From the NCBI GenBank assembly GCA_964573205.1, contig CAZNIT010000026.1, positions 1-64,000 on the forward strand: a stretch of DNA of 64,000 nt. The letters run 5' to 3'. This document shows, piece after piece, positions 26,609 to 34,877 of the stretch (positions are counted from its first letter, which is position 1; the number at the start of each line of letters is the position of its first letter). The position numbers and the translations under genes were made by a program. Below the pieces are notes generated by a model. That model did not search any database. It saw nothing but the letters and a program-made list of their open reading frames with translations, and was not told the DNA's origin. This DNA comes from QNZT01 sp964573205 (GTDB lineage: Bacteria > Campylobacterota > Campylobacteria > Campylobacterales > QNZT01).

Positions 26609-27214
26609 ATGGAGGTTTTAGAGATAGCGGAGATTATCGGTATACTCTCTTTTTCGTTAAGCGGCTTTTTGGTGGCGGGAAGTGCTAAACTCGATATGCT
26701 GGGTATCTTTATCGCATCGTTTTTAACGGCGCTTGGAGGTGGAGTTATTCGTGATTTGATAGCGGATAAAACGGTTTACGCTTTTACCAATAACGGTGCT
26801 TCTGTTTTTGTTATAGCCGTCGTATCGATCGCGACTCTTCTTAAAATAAACAGATACTCTAGTCTCGAGAAAAATCGCTTTTTTCTTTTTGCCGACTCTT
26901 TGGGACTTGTGTCGTTTGCGATTTCGGGAGCGCTTGTCGGTATCGAAGCCGGGTTCAATTTTTTCGGTGTCGTTCTTCTTTCTCTTGTTACTTCCGTTGG
27001 AGGAGGGGTATTAAGAGATATTCTAATAAACAAAATATCTTTGGTATTGACCGGTGAATTTTACGGCTCGGTCGCAATCATAACCGGCGTTTTGATCTAT
27101 GTGCTGAATAAGACCGAGCTTCTTGGTGTCGGATCTATAACGGCGGTATTTTGCGTAGGCTTGATTTTGAGAGTGGTGGCGATAAAATTAAAATGGCGGC
27201 TGCCGAAAGTCTAG
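26609..27214 (+). CDS. TRIC-family cation channel (UPF0126/YicG type)
   Basis: The 201-residue, six-to-seven-helix protein contains two copies of the family repeat, each with GGG-x-x-RD: LTALGGGVIRDLI (about 41-53) and TSVGGGVLRDIL (about 128-139). TRIC-type proteins are trimeric monovalent cation channels; the bacterial role is unclear. The start is nine bases after leuA, so it is probably cotranscribed. Its end overlaps the opposite-strand gene by four bases. Confidence 0.88.
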   Translation: MEVLEIAEIIGILSFSLSGFLVAGSAKLDMLGIFIASFLTALGGGVIRDLIADKTVYAFTNNGASVFVIAVVSIATLLKINRYSSLEKNRFFLFADSLGLVSFAISGALVGIEAGFNFFGVVLLSLVTSVGGGVLRDILINKISLVLTGEFYGSVAIITGVLIYVLNKTELLGVGSITAVFCVGLILRVVAIKLKWRLPKV

Positions 27215-27468
27215 CATGATTTGCTGAAACTGCTTTCGTTTACGACGTTTTCGAAGAACTTTTTACTTTTATTCACTTTCGCCATATTCTCTTTAAGAGC
27301 TTTTTGTTCGATCGCCAAAAGTTTTTTCGCTTCGTTTATTAAAGCGACCGCGGTTTTTAAGTCATTTATACTTTTTATCTCCGGCATCGATTCAAGTAAC
27401 TCTTCCATTTTGGAAAAATTTTTCTCAACGACGGAAATTTTGAAATTATCAAGCCACTTCGTATGCAA
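27211..27468 (-). CDS. Small helical protein following fliS (FliT-like position)
   Basis: The 85-residue product is all-helical (EELLESMPEIKSINDLKTAVALINEAKKLL) with a C-terminal cysteine. It starts at a TTG with GGAG seven bases upstream, overlapping the fliS end by 20 bases. The place after flaG-fliD-fliS is where FliT-type flagellar chaperones or conserved small proteins sit in related bacteria. Function is inferred from place only. Confidence 0.65.
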   Translation of the reverse strand: MHTKWLDNFKISVVEKNFSKMEELLESMPEIKSINDLKTAVALINEAKKLLAIEQKALKENMAKVNKSKKFFENVVNESSFSKSC

Positions 27469-27829
27469 TATTGGTCTCCTCTCTCCATGTCTGTAGTAGA
27501 ACTTTTACTACATGAATGATCGTATCTAGCTCTTGCGTGGAGTTGTTTATGTTCGCTTGATTCAATGTCTTTATCTGGTGCATATATAGGCCGCTTAAAT
27601 AGGCGGTCATTTGGGAACCGTCGTTTTTCAACGAATCTATAAGCTCGATGAATATGTCCGTCGATTTGTTGATCCATTTGGCTTTGGCTTCCATATCGTT
27701 GTTCTCGATCGCCCTTTTTGCCAAAGATGTAAATTTCAGCAATCCCTCATAAAGCATCTCTATCAGTTTTTCGGGCGAATAGACTCCCGTCTGGTTTTGG
27801 CTGTATGCCTGATAAGCGCACTGTCTCAT
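27449..27829 (-). CDS. fliS: Flagellar export chaperone FliS
   Basis: FliS binds flagellin in the cytosol to block premature polymerisation and deliver it for export. The 126-residue four-helix protein matches the family: YSPEKLIEMLYEGLLKF near the start, and IIHVVKVLLQTWREE at the end. It starts 15 bases after fliD ends, in the flaG-fliD-fliS operon. Confidence 0.95.
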   Translation of the reverse strand: MRQCAYQAYSQNQTGVYSPEKLIEMLYEGLLKFTSLAKRAIENNDMEAKAKWINKSTDIFIELIDSLKNDGSQMTAYLSGLYMHQIKTLNQANINNSTQELDTIIHVVKVLLQTWREETNIAYEVA

Positions 27830-27844
27830 TTTAATCCTTAGCTT

Positions 27845-29188
27845 TTAGTTTTTCTTTGCCATTTCGGCATCTATCATCGCAGTGAGAGTGTCCCCCTGAG
27901 AATTGAGTTTCGCGATAATCGAATCGTATGACGCAAATTTCTTTGCCATAATACTATATCGGTCATCCAATCTTTTTTGTGCAGCTTTTTGTTGCTCCTG
28001 AAGTCTTGTGGCGTCGTTTTCGAGGTTTTTTGCAAGAGATTTAAGTACGCCGTTGGAACTTGTCTTGATATCGAATATCGCACTTTCGAGTCTGTTGAAA
28101 GCTCCGTCTCTTCCGTTTGTTCCTCTAAAAAAATCTTCGAGAGATTGCGGATCCTCTTTTAGCGCCGTCTCAAATTTGTTTTTGTCAAACTCGATAGTTC
28201 CGTCTCTTTTTATCTCCAGTCCGAAATCGTTCATCATTTTTTTATCTTTGGAGATAGTTAGAATAAACGCGTCTTTGATCATGTTTTCGGCGTTTCTAAC
28301 GGAAGAGTCTCCTTGAAAAAGACCGGTTGTTTTGGTCTCTTTGTCAAATTTCGTACTTTCGCTAAATCCTTCAATCAATGCGTTATATTGTTGAACGAAC
28401 TTCTCCATACCTTCAAGAAGTTTCGTATTGTCCTGTTTTACGGCGATATCCGTCTTTCCCTCTTTTTCAAGAGTGATCGTTACGCCTTCAATCAGATCGT
28501 CTATTTTATTGCTCTTTCTTGTTATGTCTATGCCGTCAAGATTGAATTTCGCATCTTTTGCGCCTTCTCCCACTTGATCGAAATTATAATCCCCGCTGAT
28601 CGTTATATTGTTCGAAGATCCCGTATTTGTCGATTTCAAAATTATATGATAAGGGTTCGCTCCACCGGTATTGATTATCGATGCCTCTATAAGAGAGTCG
28701 GTCGATTTGTTGATTTTTTCTACGACCTGTTTGATCGAATCGGTTGAAGAGACGTCTATATCGAAAGTTTTTTCATCGTCCCCTGTACCGATTTTAAGAG
28801 TCATAGTGCCTTCGCCCATCAAAGCCTCTTCATAGCCGTAGCCTTGTTGTGATTCTTTGATATCTTGTGTCGCCAGGTTTATAACTTCTAAAGAGTAATT
28901 TCCTACTTTTGCTTTAGAATCCGTCTCTATCGATATGGAATCTCCGGTTAGATCCGAAGTTTTCGAATCGTAAATTTTAGGATCGGATAGCGTTACGACT
29001 TCGGTGTTGAGGTTGGATACTAGTTTTGTAAGTTCGCTTAGCTTCTCTTGTTTTAACGTATTTAATTCAATTTTATTTTCGATAGGCTTTATGATAGCCG
29101 AGGTATCCGCATCTTTTAGTTGATCTATTATATCGTATGAGAGCGCGCCTTTACTACCGATGCCAAGAGTACTTAAAGTTCCAGCCAT
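27845..29188 (-). CDS. fliD: Flagellar filament cap protein FliD
   Basis: FliD forms the pentameric cap on the filament tip and helps flagellin fold. The 447 residues carry the FliD_N region (GSKGALSYDIIDQLKDADTSAIIKPIE) and the FliD_C coiled domain ending in ASYDSIIAKLNSQGDTLTAMIDAEMAK, where heptads are clear. The family norm of 440-680 is met, and the protein lacks large variable inserts. It follows flaG by three bases. Confidence 0.96.
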   Translation of the reverse strand: MAGTLSTLGIGSKGALSYDIIDQLKDADTSAIIKPIENKIELNTLKQEKLSELTKLVSNLNTEVVTLSDPKIYDSKTSDLTGDSISIETDSKAKVGNYSLEVINLATQDIKESQQGYGYEEALMGEGTMTLKIGTGDDEKTFDIDVSSTDSIKQVVEKINKSTDSLIEASIINTGGANPYHIILKSTNTGSSNNITISGDYNFDQVGEGAKDAKFNLDGIDITRKSNKIDDLIEGVTITLEKEGKTDIAVKQDNTKLLEGMEKFVQQYNALIEGFSESTKFDKETKTTGLFQGDSSVRNAENMIKDAFILTISKDKKMMNDFGLEIKRDGTIEFDKNKFETALKEDPQSLEDFFRGTNGRDGAFNRLESAIFDIKTSSNGVLKSLAKNLENDATRLQEQQKAAQKRLDDRYSIMAKKFASYDSIIAKLNSQGDTLTAMIDAEMAKKN

Positions 29189-29191
29189 TGT

Positions 29192-29578
29192 TTATCCTTT
29201 TTTATCTAGTAACGCGCCGACTAGATCTTTCATACTTTCACTAATCTTCATAGCTTCTTCACTCGGAAGTTTTCTGATTACTCTGCCGGTATTTTTATCT
29301 ATGACATTTAAATAGACTTGATCGATTTTGTCATTATAAGCGAATTTTACGTCAAGATTGAGAGATTCGCTCATTTCGTTGAATTTTTTCGCACTTTCGG
29401 CAAGTTTCTCTTTTTGATCTAGTGTGGAAATAGAGTTTTCCCTATCACTATGATTTGATATAGTCTGCGGCTTTTGAGCGACGCTTTGACTACTTTTTGA
29501 GGATGCGTCAAAAGAGTGCTCGACCGATTGTGTCACATTTTGTACCGTCGGCATACTTTTTATCGTTGTCATTTCCAT
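29192..29578 (-). CDS. flaG: Flagellar protein FlaG
   Basis: FlaG affects filament length. The 128-residue protein has a Ser/Gln-rich N-terminus and the conserved C-terminal FlaG domain (LNLDVKFAYNDKIDQVYLNVIDKNTGRVIRKLPSE, about 73-108). It heads flaG-fliD-fliS. A sigma-28-like -10 (ACCGATGT) lies about 75 bases upstream, but without a matching -35, so I do not call a promoter. Confidence 0.92.
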   Translation of the reverse strand: MEMTTIKSMPTVQNVTQSVEHSFDASSKSSQSVAQKPQTISNHSDRENSISTLDQKEKLAESAKKFNEMSESLNLDVKFAYNDKIDQVYLNVIDKNTGRVIRKLPSEEAMKISESMKDLVGALLDKKG

Positions 29579-29749
29579 CTGCTACTCCTTTAGCAAAGTC
29601 TTAATATTTCAAAATTGTTTTTTAAGACTCTCTAACACCAACATCGGTAAAAAAATAGTATAGGTGTAAAATTTTTATTGTTTTATGGCAATTTTTGTTA
29701 AAATCGAATCAAGTTTTTACATTTTGTTACACAAGAGGGAGATTTTGGG

Positions 29750-30097
29750 ATGAGAATAGTTATAAAGTGCGACTCGCCGCTGTTGCAGGGCACACTCGTC
29801 TCTTATCTAGGGGAGTATATATATGAAGACGAACTCGCCGATGTGTTGATTAGCGATAAAAACGTAAGGAGCCAAAAAGTTCTTTTGCGTGTCGGCTTTG
29901 ATTTGGACGCCGACCTTAGAATTCCTTTTACCAAAGAGGAGTTGATTTCGAAATTGAACGATCTCTACAAAACGAATCCCAGGCTCAAAAAGATTCAAGA
30001 TACGCAAGAAGTTCTTGAGAGCGTTATCAAGAAATTGAATAAAAAACATCAAGAGAAGATCGCGAAACTTATGAAGAGTTATTATGCCAAACGATAA
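29750..30097 (+). CDS. Conserved hypothetical before rsmD
   Basis: The 115-residue protein (MRIVIKCDSPLLQGTLVSYLG, then a Lys-rich helical C-terminus with EVLESVIKKLNKKHQEKIAK) belongs to no family I can name. It overlaps rsmD by 14 bases and stands at the head of the flgI-flgK locus, suggesting a conserved small gene of this phylum. A GGGAG ribosome site precedes the ATG. It has no signal peptide. Confidence 0.7.
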   Translation: MRIVIKCDSPLLQGTLVSYLGEYIYEDELADVLISDKNVRSQKVLLRVGFDLDADLRIPFTKEELISKLNDLYKTNPRLKKIQDTQEVLESVIKKLNKKHQEKIAKLMKSYYAKR

Positions 30098-30674
30098 AAT
30101 GAGCTTTTATATTCAAGGCGGAAGATACAAGGGTAAAAAGCTTTTTATTCCGAAAGAGGCTACGACAAGGGCTACGAAATCTATCATAAGGGGTTCGCTT
30201 TTTAATACGCTGCAACAAGATATCGTAAACCAAATTTTTATAGAGGTCTTCGCCGGAAGCGGTTCGATGGGTTTTGAAGCGCTAAGTCGAGGTGCGAAGG
30301 AGGCTTATTTTATCGAAAAAGAGAAAAGTGCTTATGAAGTGCTTCGAAAAAACTCGGCTATTATCGATAAGGAGAATTCACATTTGAGTTTCGGTAACAG
30401 TTTCGAACTCTACGAACCTCTTATTCAAACTCTTCGAGAAAGATCCCTTAAAGCTTTTATCTATTTCGATCCGCCGTTTGATATTCGTGAAGGGATGGAT
30501 GATATTTACGACAAAGTGGTTGAAATGATTAAAAAGACGCCGAGCGTTACGGTTTTAAAGATAATTGTAGAACATAATAGTAAAATCGATTTTGCCGATC
30601 GTATCGGTGATTTTATGAAGATTAAGAAGAGAAAGTTCGGAAAAACGACACTTACCTATTTTACTCTGGCATAG
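30084..30674 (+). CDS. rsmD: 16S rRNA (guanine966-N2)-methyltransferase RsmD
   Basis: RsmD methylates G966 of 16S rRNA. The 196-residue protein has the SAM motif FAGSGSMGFEALSRGA (about 55-70) and the catalytic DPPF (about 130), and the typical GGRYKGKKLFIP start. The ATG at 30084 has AAGAG before it. A gene of this family also lies upstream of flgI in Campylobacter, which fits the arrangement. Confidence 0.9.
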   Translation: MPNDKMSFYIQGGRYKGKKLFIPKEATTRATKSIIRGSLFNTLQQDIVNQIFIEVFAGSGSMGFEALSRGAKEAYFIEKEKSAYEVLRKNSAIIDKENSHLSFGNSFELYEPLIQTLRERSLKAFIYFDPPFDIREGMDDIYDKVVEMIKKTPSVTVLKIIVEHNSKIDFADRIGDFMKIKKRKFGKTTLTYFTLA

Positions 30675-30717
30675 TAATTGCTTTATATGGAGTCAATTAG
30701 AGTCTCGGAGATGTCGT

Positions 30718-31746
30718 ATGAAAAATATCGTTTTAACGCTTTTACTCTTTTATTCGCTCTCTTATGCCGTTGTCGTCAGGGATGTCGCCAATGTCGTGGG
30801 CGTAAGAGATAATCAACTTATCGGTTACGGTTTGGTTGTGGGTTTGAACGGTACCGGCGACGGTTCCTCTTCTCAGTTTACAAGACAAGCGATCTCCAGT
30901 CTTCTACAAAGCGTTCATGTAAAAGTCGATCCCAGAAATATAAAATCCAAAAATGTAGCCGCCGTTATGGTTACGGCGAAACTACCGCCGTTTTCAAGAC
31001 ACGGCGATAAAATAGACGTGGAAGTATCTTCTATGGGTGATGCAAAATCGATAGTGGGAGGAACCCTTCTTCTAACTCCGCTTAGAGCCGTTGACGGCAA
31101 TATATACGCCTTGGCGCAGGGCAGTATCAACAAAGGTTACAGCTTGAACAAAAGAGATATTAGAAAATCTGCCAGTGCGAAGATATATAAAGGTGCGATT
31201 GTCGAGAAAGAGGTCGATTTTAACCTTTACGACAAGCAAAGTATCAAACTTAGTCTTAAAAAGGCGGATTTTCAGACCGTCGTGAAGATTCAAAAAAGTT
31301 TAAATAGAAAGTTTTCCCAAAATATAGCAAAAGCCGTCGATCCCAGAACCGTGGAATTGACAAAGCCTTCGAATATGAGTATGATAGAGTTTTTAGCGGC
31401 CGTAGATAAGACCGATATCGGTTTCGTGGCGGCGGATAAGATTATAATAGACGAAAAAACGGGAACGGTGGTTGCCGGTATCGGCGTAAAGGTGTCGCCG
31501 GTAGTGTTGACTCATAAGGATTTGACGCTAAAAATCACTTCCGTACCCACACTTCCCGAAAATTCTCGGGCGGATGTATTCGTCGATCGTAAAAACAATG
31601 TCGTAAATATGCGTTACGGTGAGGTGACGGTTGCAAATATCGCCAGAGTTTTACAAAAACTAGGAGCTTCCGCTCAAGATATTATAGAAATTATTCAAAG
31701 TATCAAGCAAGCCGGCGCAATAACGGCCGAATTGGAGATTATCTGA
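30718..31746 (+). CDS. flgI: Flagellar P-ring protein FlgI
   Basis: FlgI forms the periplasmic P ring around the flagellar rod. The 342-residue protein has a signal peptide (LTLLLFYSLSYA), then the highly conserved VVRDVANVVGVRDNQLIGYGLVVGLNGTGDG and SMGDAKSIVGGTLLLTPL. Length is slightly below the usual 345-365. It overlaps flgJ by one base. Confidence 0.97.
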   Translation: MKNIVLTLLLFYSLSYAVVVRDVANVVGVRDNQLIGYGLVVGLNGTGDGSSSQFTRQAISSLLQSVHVKVDPRNIKSKNVAAVMVTAKLPPFSRHGDKIDVEVSSMGDAKSIVGGTLLLTPLRAVDGNIYALAQGSINKGYSLNKRDIRKSASAKIYKGAIVEKEVDFNLYDKQSIKLSLKKADFQTVVKIQKSLNRKFSQNIAKAVDPRTVELTKPSNMSMIEFLAAVDKTDIGFVAADKIIIDEKTGTVVAGIGVKVSPVVLTHKDLTLKITSVPTLPENSRADVFVDRKNNVVNMRYGEVTVANIARVLQKLGASAQDIIEIIQSIKQAGAITAELEII

Positions 31747-32039
31747 TGAAAATAGACCATGCGATAGCTCTGGACGCGTTGAACGATAAAAAATTCGATT
31801 ACGTCGGTGACGATAAAAAGTTAAAAGAACAGACCGATCAATTCGAAGCGTTTTTGATAAAAAAAGTGTTAGACATTTCGATCAAGCAAGAAAATCCTCT
31901 TTTTGGGAAAGATGCCGGCGACAAAATCTATCGATCCATGTACAACGATGCCTTCTCAAACGCCCTCAGCGGCGATATCGGATTTAGTCAGATGCTTTTT
32001 GATTTTCTTAAAGAGCGGAATGTATTGACGTCAAATTAG
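31746..32039 (+). CDS. flgJ: FlgJ-type rod-binding protein (no muramidase domain)
   Basis: The 97-residue protein contains only the rod-binding domain (FEAFLIKKVLDISIKQENPLFGKDAGDKIYRSMYNDAFSNAL). FlgJ of enteric bacteria adds a C-terminal muramidase; here, as in Campylobacter, that part is absent, so peptidoglycan opening needs another enzyme. Directly follows flgI. Confidence 0.9.
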   Translation: MKIDHAIALDALNDKKFDYVGDDKKLKEQTDQFEAFLIKKVLDISIKQENPLFGKDAGDKIYRSMYNDAFSNALSGDIGFSQMLFDFLKERNVLTSN

Positions 32040-32071
32040 TAAATTAAAATTATTTGATTTTCTAAAAAAGT

Positions 32072-32098
32072 TAAAGTTTCTTTCGAAAATGCCGATCT
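32072..32098 (+). promoter_or_regulatory. Sigma-28 (FliA) promoter of flgN-flgK
   Basis: TAAAGTTT (32072-32079), an 11-base spacer, then GCCGATCT (32091-32098): nearly identical to the FliA consensus TAAAGTTT-N11-GCCGATAA (14 of 16 positions). It lies 47 bases before the flgN ATG, in a 106-base gap after flgJ, so flgN and flgK are late flagellar genes. Confidence 0.85.
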
Positions 32099-32145
32099 AT
32101 ATATAAATAAATTAATGTATAAGATCCGAAATTTAAGGAAGAGAT

Positions 32146-32580
32146 ATGAATCAAATTTCAAGTACTCTGAAAATACTTCTTGCCGATATCGACACTCTAA
32201 TCTCTTTGACGAAAGAGGATATCGAACTTGTAAAAAAAGCAAATCATGACAATATCAAAAAAAACAATGGCGAAAAGGAGATGTTGTTAAAACGCTTTGA
32301 GAGTAACAAATCCTTTTTAAACGATCTGCTTTTGGCCATAACGAATGAAAAGCCCGATAAAAGCTTGAGCGAAATTTTACCGAAAGAGCATTTAGACGAT
32401 CTTGAAGAGTTCAAAAGAAGACTCCAAGAGCTTCATAGGTTAAATAGGAATTACGCAAAATTCGTTACCGCCTTAAACGAATTTTTCAGCTCTCTTTTAG
32501 CGGCGATGATTCCAATGAAAAGCGAGGGCTATATGAACACCGGACCGCAACCGGCCTCTTTTTTACGGGTGAGTGTTTAA
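32146..32580 (+). CDS. flgN: FlgN-type flagellar chaperone
   Basis: The 144-residue all-helical protein (ILLADIDTLISLTKEDIELVKKANHDNI, then a second helix block) has FlgN/FlgK-chaperone form and directly precedes flgK. It has the AAGGAAGAG ribosome site. The end TAA sits one base before the flgK ATG. FlgN escorts hook-filament junction proteins for export. The assignment is from length, helicity and locus; sequence conservation of this family is low. Confidence 0.8.
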   Translation: MNQISSTLKILLADIDTLISLTKEDIELVKKANHDNIKKNNGEKEMLLKRFESNKSFLNDLLLAITNEKPDKSLSEILPKEHLDDLEEFKRRLQELHRLNRNYAKFVTALNEFFSSLLAAMIPMKSEGYMNTGPQPASFLRVSV

Positions 32581-32581
32581 G

Positions 32582-34426
32582 ATGGGTATCTTCGATGCGC
32601 TATCGGTAGGATATTCCGGACTTAGTACGGCGCAAAGCGGGATAAATACCACTTCACACAATATTTCGAATATTAACACTCCGGGATATAGTAAACAAAG
32701 AGTCGAGCAGAAGGTAAACTATCCACTTGATACGGTTCCAGGAACCACCGGCAACGGAGTTAAAGTAGAGCAGATAACAAGATCTCATGACGAATTTCTT
32801 TATAAAAGATTAAAAAGTGCCTCTTCATCACTCTCTTTTAGCGAGTATTCGCACAATACGTTGACAGAAATTTCCGATATTTTTACGGATTTGGAAGATC
32901 TTGCGATTGCTAACGATCTAAAAGAGTTTTTCAACTCATGGGGAGATCTTTCGAGTTATCCGGATGACGAATCGTCGAAGCTTGTTGTCGTCAATACTAT
33001 GGATTCGCTCGCTACGAAATTAAAAGAGGCGAGAAATCAATTGGAAAATATTTCCGAAAGATTGAATGACGAATTCGCCGATACAATAGATAACATAAAT
33101 GATTTAGCTGGCCAGATAACCGATTTGAATAAACGGATAAATAAAATAGAAAATATTCCCAACCAAAATGCCAACGATTTAAGAGATGAAAGAGATAAAT
33201 TGGAGCTTGAACTTTCCAAAATGGTAAATATTTCCGTTTTTAAAGGAAATATCGATATAAACGGCAATCCGACTCAAACGGACGCTGGAAACGCTTATAA
33301 TATCAATATTGCCGGACACAATATAGTCGATGGAGTGACGACGCATCCGATCGATGTAGGTCTGACATACGACGATACGCCGTTTAGATCGGCTTATTAT
33401 ACGGATCATAATCAGGTAAAAACCGATATTACCGATAAATTAAGAGGCGGAAAGATAGGTGCCATACTCGATTTAAGAGGCGACGGTTTGGATTCGGTGA
33501 CGAAAAAAGCGACGAATTCGAAGATTCAAGAATATATTGATAAAATAGACTCTTTCGCATCGACGCTTATTGAAAAAACCAACAGTATCTATGCTTCCGC
33601 CGCAGTGGAAAAAATTTCGACCGATGATTTGACGGATTTGAAAGATGATTCGATCTTATCGTTGAATGAAAATATAAACGAGGGAAGCTTCAACGTAATC
33701 GTCTATGATACTTATGGAAACATCGTGACAAAAAGAGAGATAACGATAGATGGCGATACGACTCTAAACGACGATACGAATTCATCCAGCGTCGTTACGC
33801 AGCTAAACGAAAATAGAGACGACAACGGCGACAACGACGGTACGAACGATTTTGACGATCTCTTTTTCGCTTCGGTGGTAAGTGATCCGAATAAGCCTCA
33901 TGTATTAAGAATCGCAGCAAAGGATGAAAACGCCGGTTATAAGATAGCCGTAGAAGATAACGGTACGAATTTCGCGGGATATACCGGAATGAATAGATTG
34001 TTTGAAGGAAAAGACGCAAAAGATATAGCCGTTAGATCGGATATATTGAAAAATCCTTCCAAACTCGCTTCTTCCAAAGCTCCTGTAACGGGTGCCAACG
34101 ATCTTGCTAACGAAATGTTGAATCTTCAATATGAGAAATTATCATTCAAAAATCCCGATAACTCTTACACCTCTCAAACATTGGAAGAGTTTTATCGCTA
34201 TACTACGGCCGGTATCGCTACGGATACGAACAATGCCGCTATAAACAAAGACGCGGCCGAGCTTTTGACGAAAACCGCAACCGAGCGGATGCAGGCGGTA
34301 AGCGGTGTCGATATGGATGAAGAGCTTATGAATTTGATGAAATATCAAACCGCGTATCAAGCTAGCGCGAAGATTATTACCACCGTCGATCAAATGTTAA
34401 ATACCCTGCTTGGAATAAAACAGTAA
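32582..34426 (+). CDS. flgK: Flagellar hook-associated protein FlgK
   Basis: FlgK is the first hook-filament junction protein. It has the N-terminal flagellar rod/hook motif (GLSTAQSGINTTSHNISNINTPGYSKQRVEQ) and the C-terminal SGVDMDEELMNLMKYQTAYQASAKIITTVDQM. The 614 residues are a normal length. The ATG at 32582 is preferred over an in-frame GTG nine bases earlier that overlaps flgN. The large central part is Asp/Asn-rich and variable. Confidence 0.95.
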   Translation: MGIFDALSVGYSGLSTAQSGINTTSHNISNINTPGYSKQRVEQKVNYPLDTVPGTTGNGVKVEQITRSHDEFLYKRLKSASSSLSFSEYSHNTLTEISDIFTDLEDLAIANDLKEFFNSWGDLSSYPDDESSKLVVVNTMDSLATKLKEARNQLENISERLNDEFADTIDNINDLAGQITDLNKRINKIENIPNQNANDLRDERDKLELELSKMVNISVFKGNIDINGNPTQTDAGNAYNINIAGHNIVDGVTTHPIDVGLTYDDTPFRSAYYTDHNQVKTDITDKLRGGKIGAILDLRGDGLDSVTKKATNSKIQEYIDKIDSFASTLIEKTNSIYASAAVEKISTDDLTDLKDDSILSLNENINEGSFNVIVYDTYGNIVTKREITIDGDTTLNDDTNSSSVVTQLNENRDDNGDNDGTNDFDDLFFASVVSDPNKPHVLRIAAKDENAGYKIAVEDNGTNFAGYTGMNRLFEGKDAKDIAVRSDILKNPSKLASSKAPVTGANDLANEMLNLQYEKLSFKNPDNSYTSQTLEEFYRYTTAGIATDTNNAAINKDAAELLTKTATERMQAVSGVDMDEELMNLMKYQTAYQASAKIITTVDQMLNTLLGIKQ

Positions 34427-34445
34427 AAATAAATTTGATTTTTAT

Positions 34446-34472
34446 TAAACATTTTGTTAAAATAGACGATAG
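34446..34472 (+). promoter_or_regulatory. Sigma-28-like promoter of the small secreted protein
   Basis: TAAACATT (34446-34453), 11 bases, then GACGATAG (34465-34472): 12 of 16 FliA consensus positions with the exact spacer length. It lies 35 bases before the ATG of the following gene, after the flgK stop. Confidence 0.55.
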
Positions 34473-34507
34473 TTTAAGAGTAAAATAAATTTTAAAAAGG
34501 ATTTTGA

Positions 34508-34798
34508 ATGAAAAGAGCAGTTGGTAAAACCTTATTGGTGTCCGTAGTTTTCGCTTTTTGTGCTTCGGCTCTTCAGGCCGGATGGGTGATGGTCGATGAC
34601 AACAAGGACGGGGCGAAGTTGGTATGTTGCAAAAAAGCTAAAAAAATCGTCAGAAAAAGAGTCGTGAAAAAGAATTTAACGCCTTGCGACGCTATTCCGA
34701 CCGCAAAAACGTATCCGCTTGAAAGAGGAGAAAAATTGGCTCCGGCGAATATAAAAAGATGTATCAGTTGTGATCAGAAATATGGAGTTATAAAATAA
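34508..34798 (+). CDS. Small secreted Cys- and Lys-rich protein, possible flagellar regulon member
   Basis: The 96-residue protein has a clear signal peptide (TLLVSVVFAFCASALQA, cleaved before GWVM). A short mature part follows with a CC pair (VCCKKAKK), a basic stretch (RKRVVKK), and two more Cys in IKRCISCDQK. No family is recognised. A sigma-28-like promoter stands 35 bases upstream and flgK lies before it, so it may be coexpressed with flagellar late genes. A 27-base palindrome follows its stop. Confidence 0.75.
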   Translation: MKRAVGKTLLVSVVFAFCASALQAGWVMVDDNKDGAKLVCCKKAKKIVRKRVVKKNLTPCDAIPTAKTYPLERGEKLAPANIKRCISCDQKYGVIK

Positions 34799-34800
34799 AT

Positions 34801-34827
34801 AATCATGTACGAATTTCGTACATGATT
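34801..34827 (+). terminator. Perfect 27-base palindrome after the small secreted gene
   Basis: AATCATGTACGAA, one T, then its exact reverse complement, beginning two bases after the stop codon. It is most likely a transcript end, but lacks a U-run on the plus strand, so factor-assisted termination or mRNA end protection is possible. Confidence 0.6.
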
Positions 34828-34862
34828 TAATCAAAAACACACTACTTCACTTTAGCATCTTT

Positions 34863-34871
34863 TGTTATAAT
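34863..34871 (+). promoter_or_regulatory. Extended -10 promoter of ispG, predicted leaderless
   Basis: TGTTATAAT contains a perfect TATAAT (34866-34871) with the TG extension. The ispG ATG at 34878 lies six bases on, exactly where transcription should begin, and no ribosome binding site lies between. No -35 is evident. Confidence 0.65.
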
Positions 34872-34877
34872 CGTTTT

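Noticed and set aside
29579..29749. Sigma-28 promoter for flaG
   Set aside because: ACCGATGT is present on the minus strand but the -35 position reads ACACCTAT, too far from TAAAGTTT. No sigma-54 -24/-12 pair was found either.
32573..32581. FlgK start at GTG 32573
   Set aside because: It lies inside flgN and adds three residues (MFK) before the typical MGIFDALSVG start; the ATG at 32582 is preferred.
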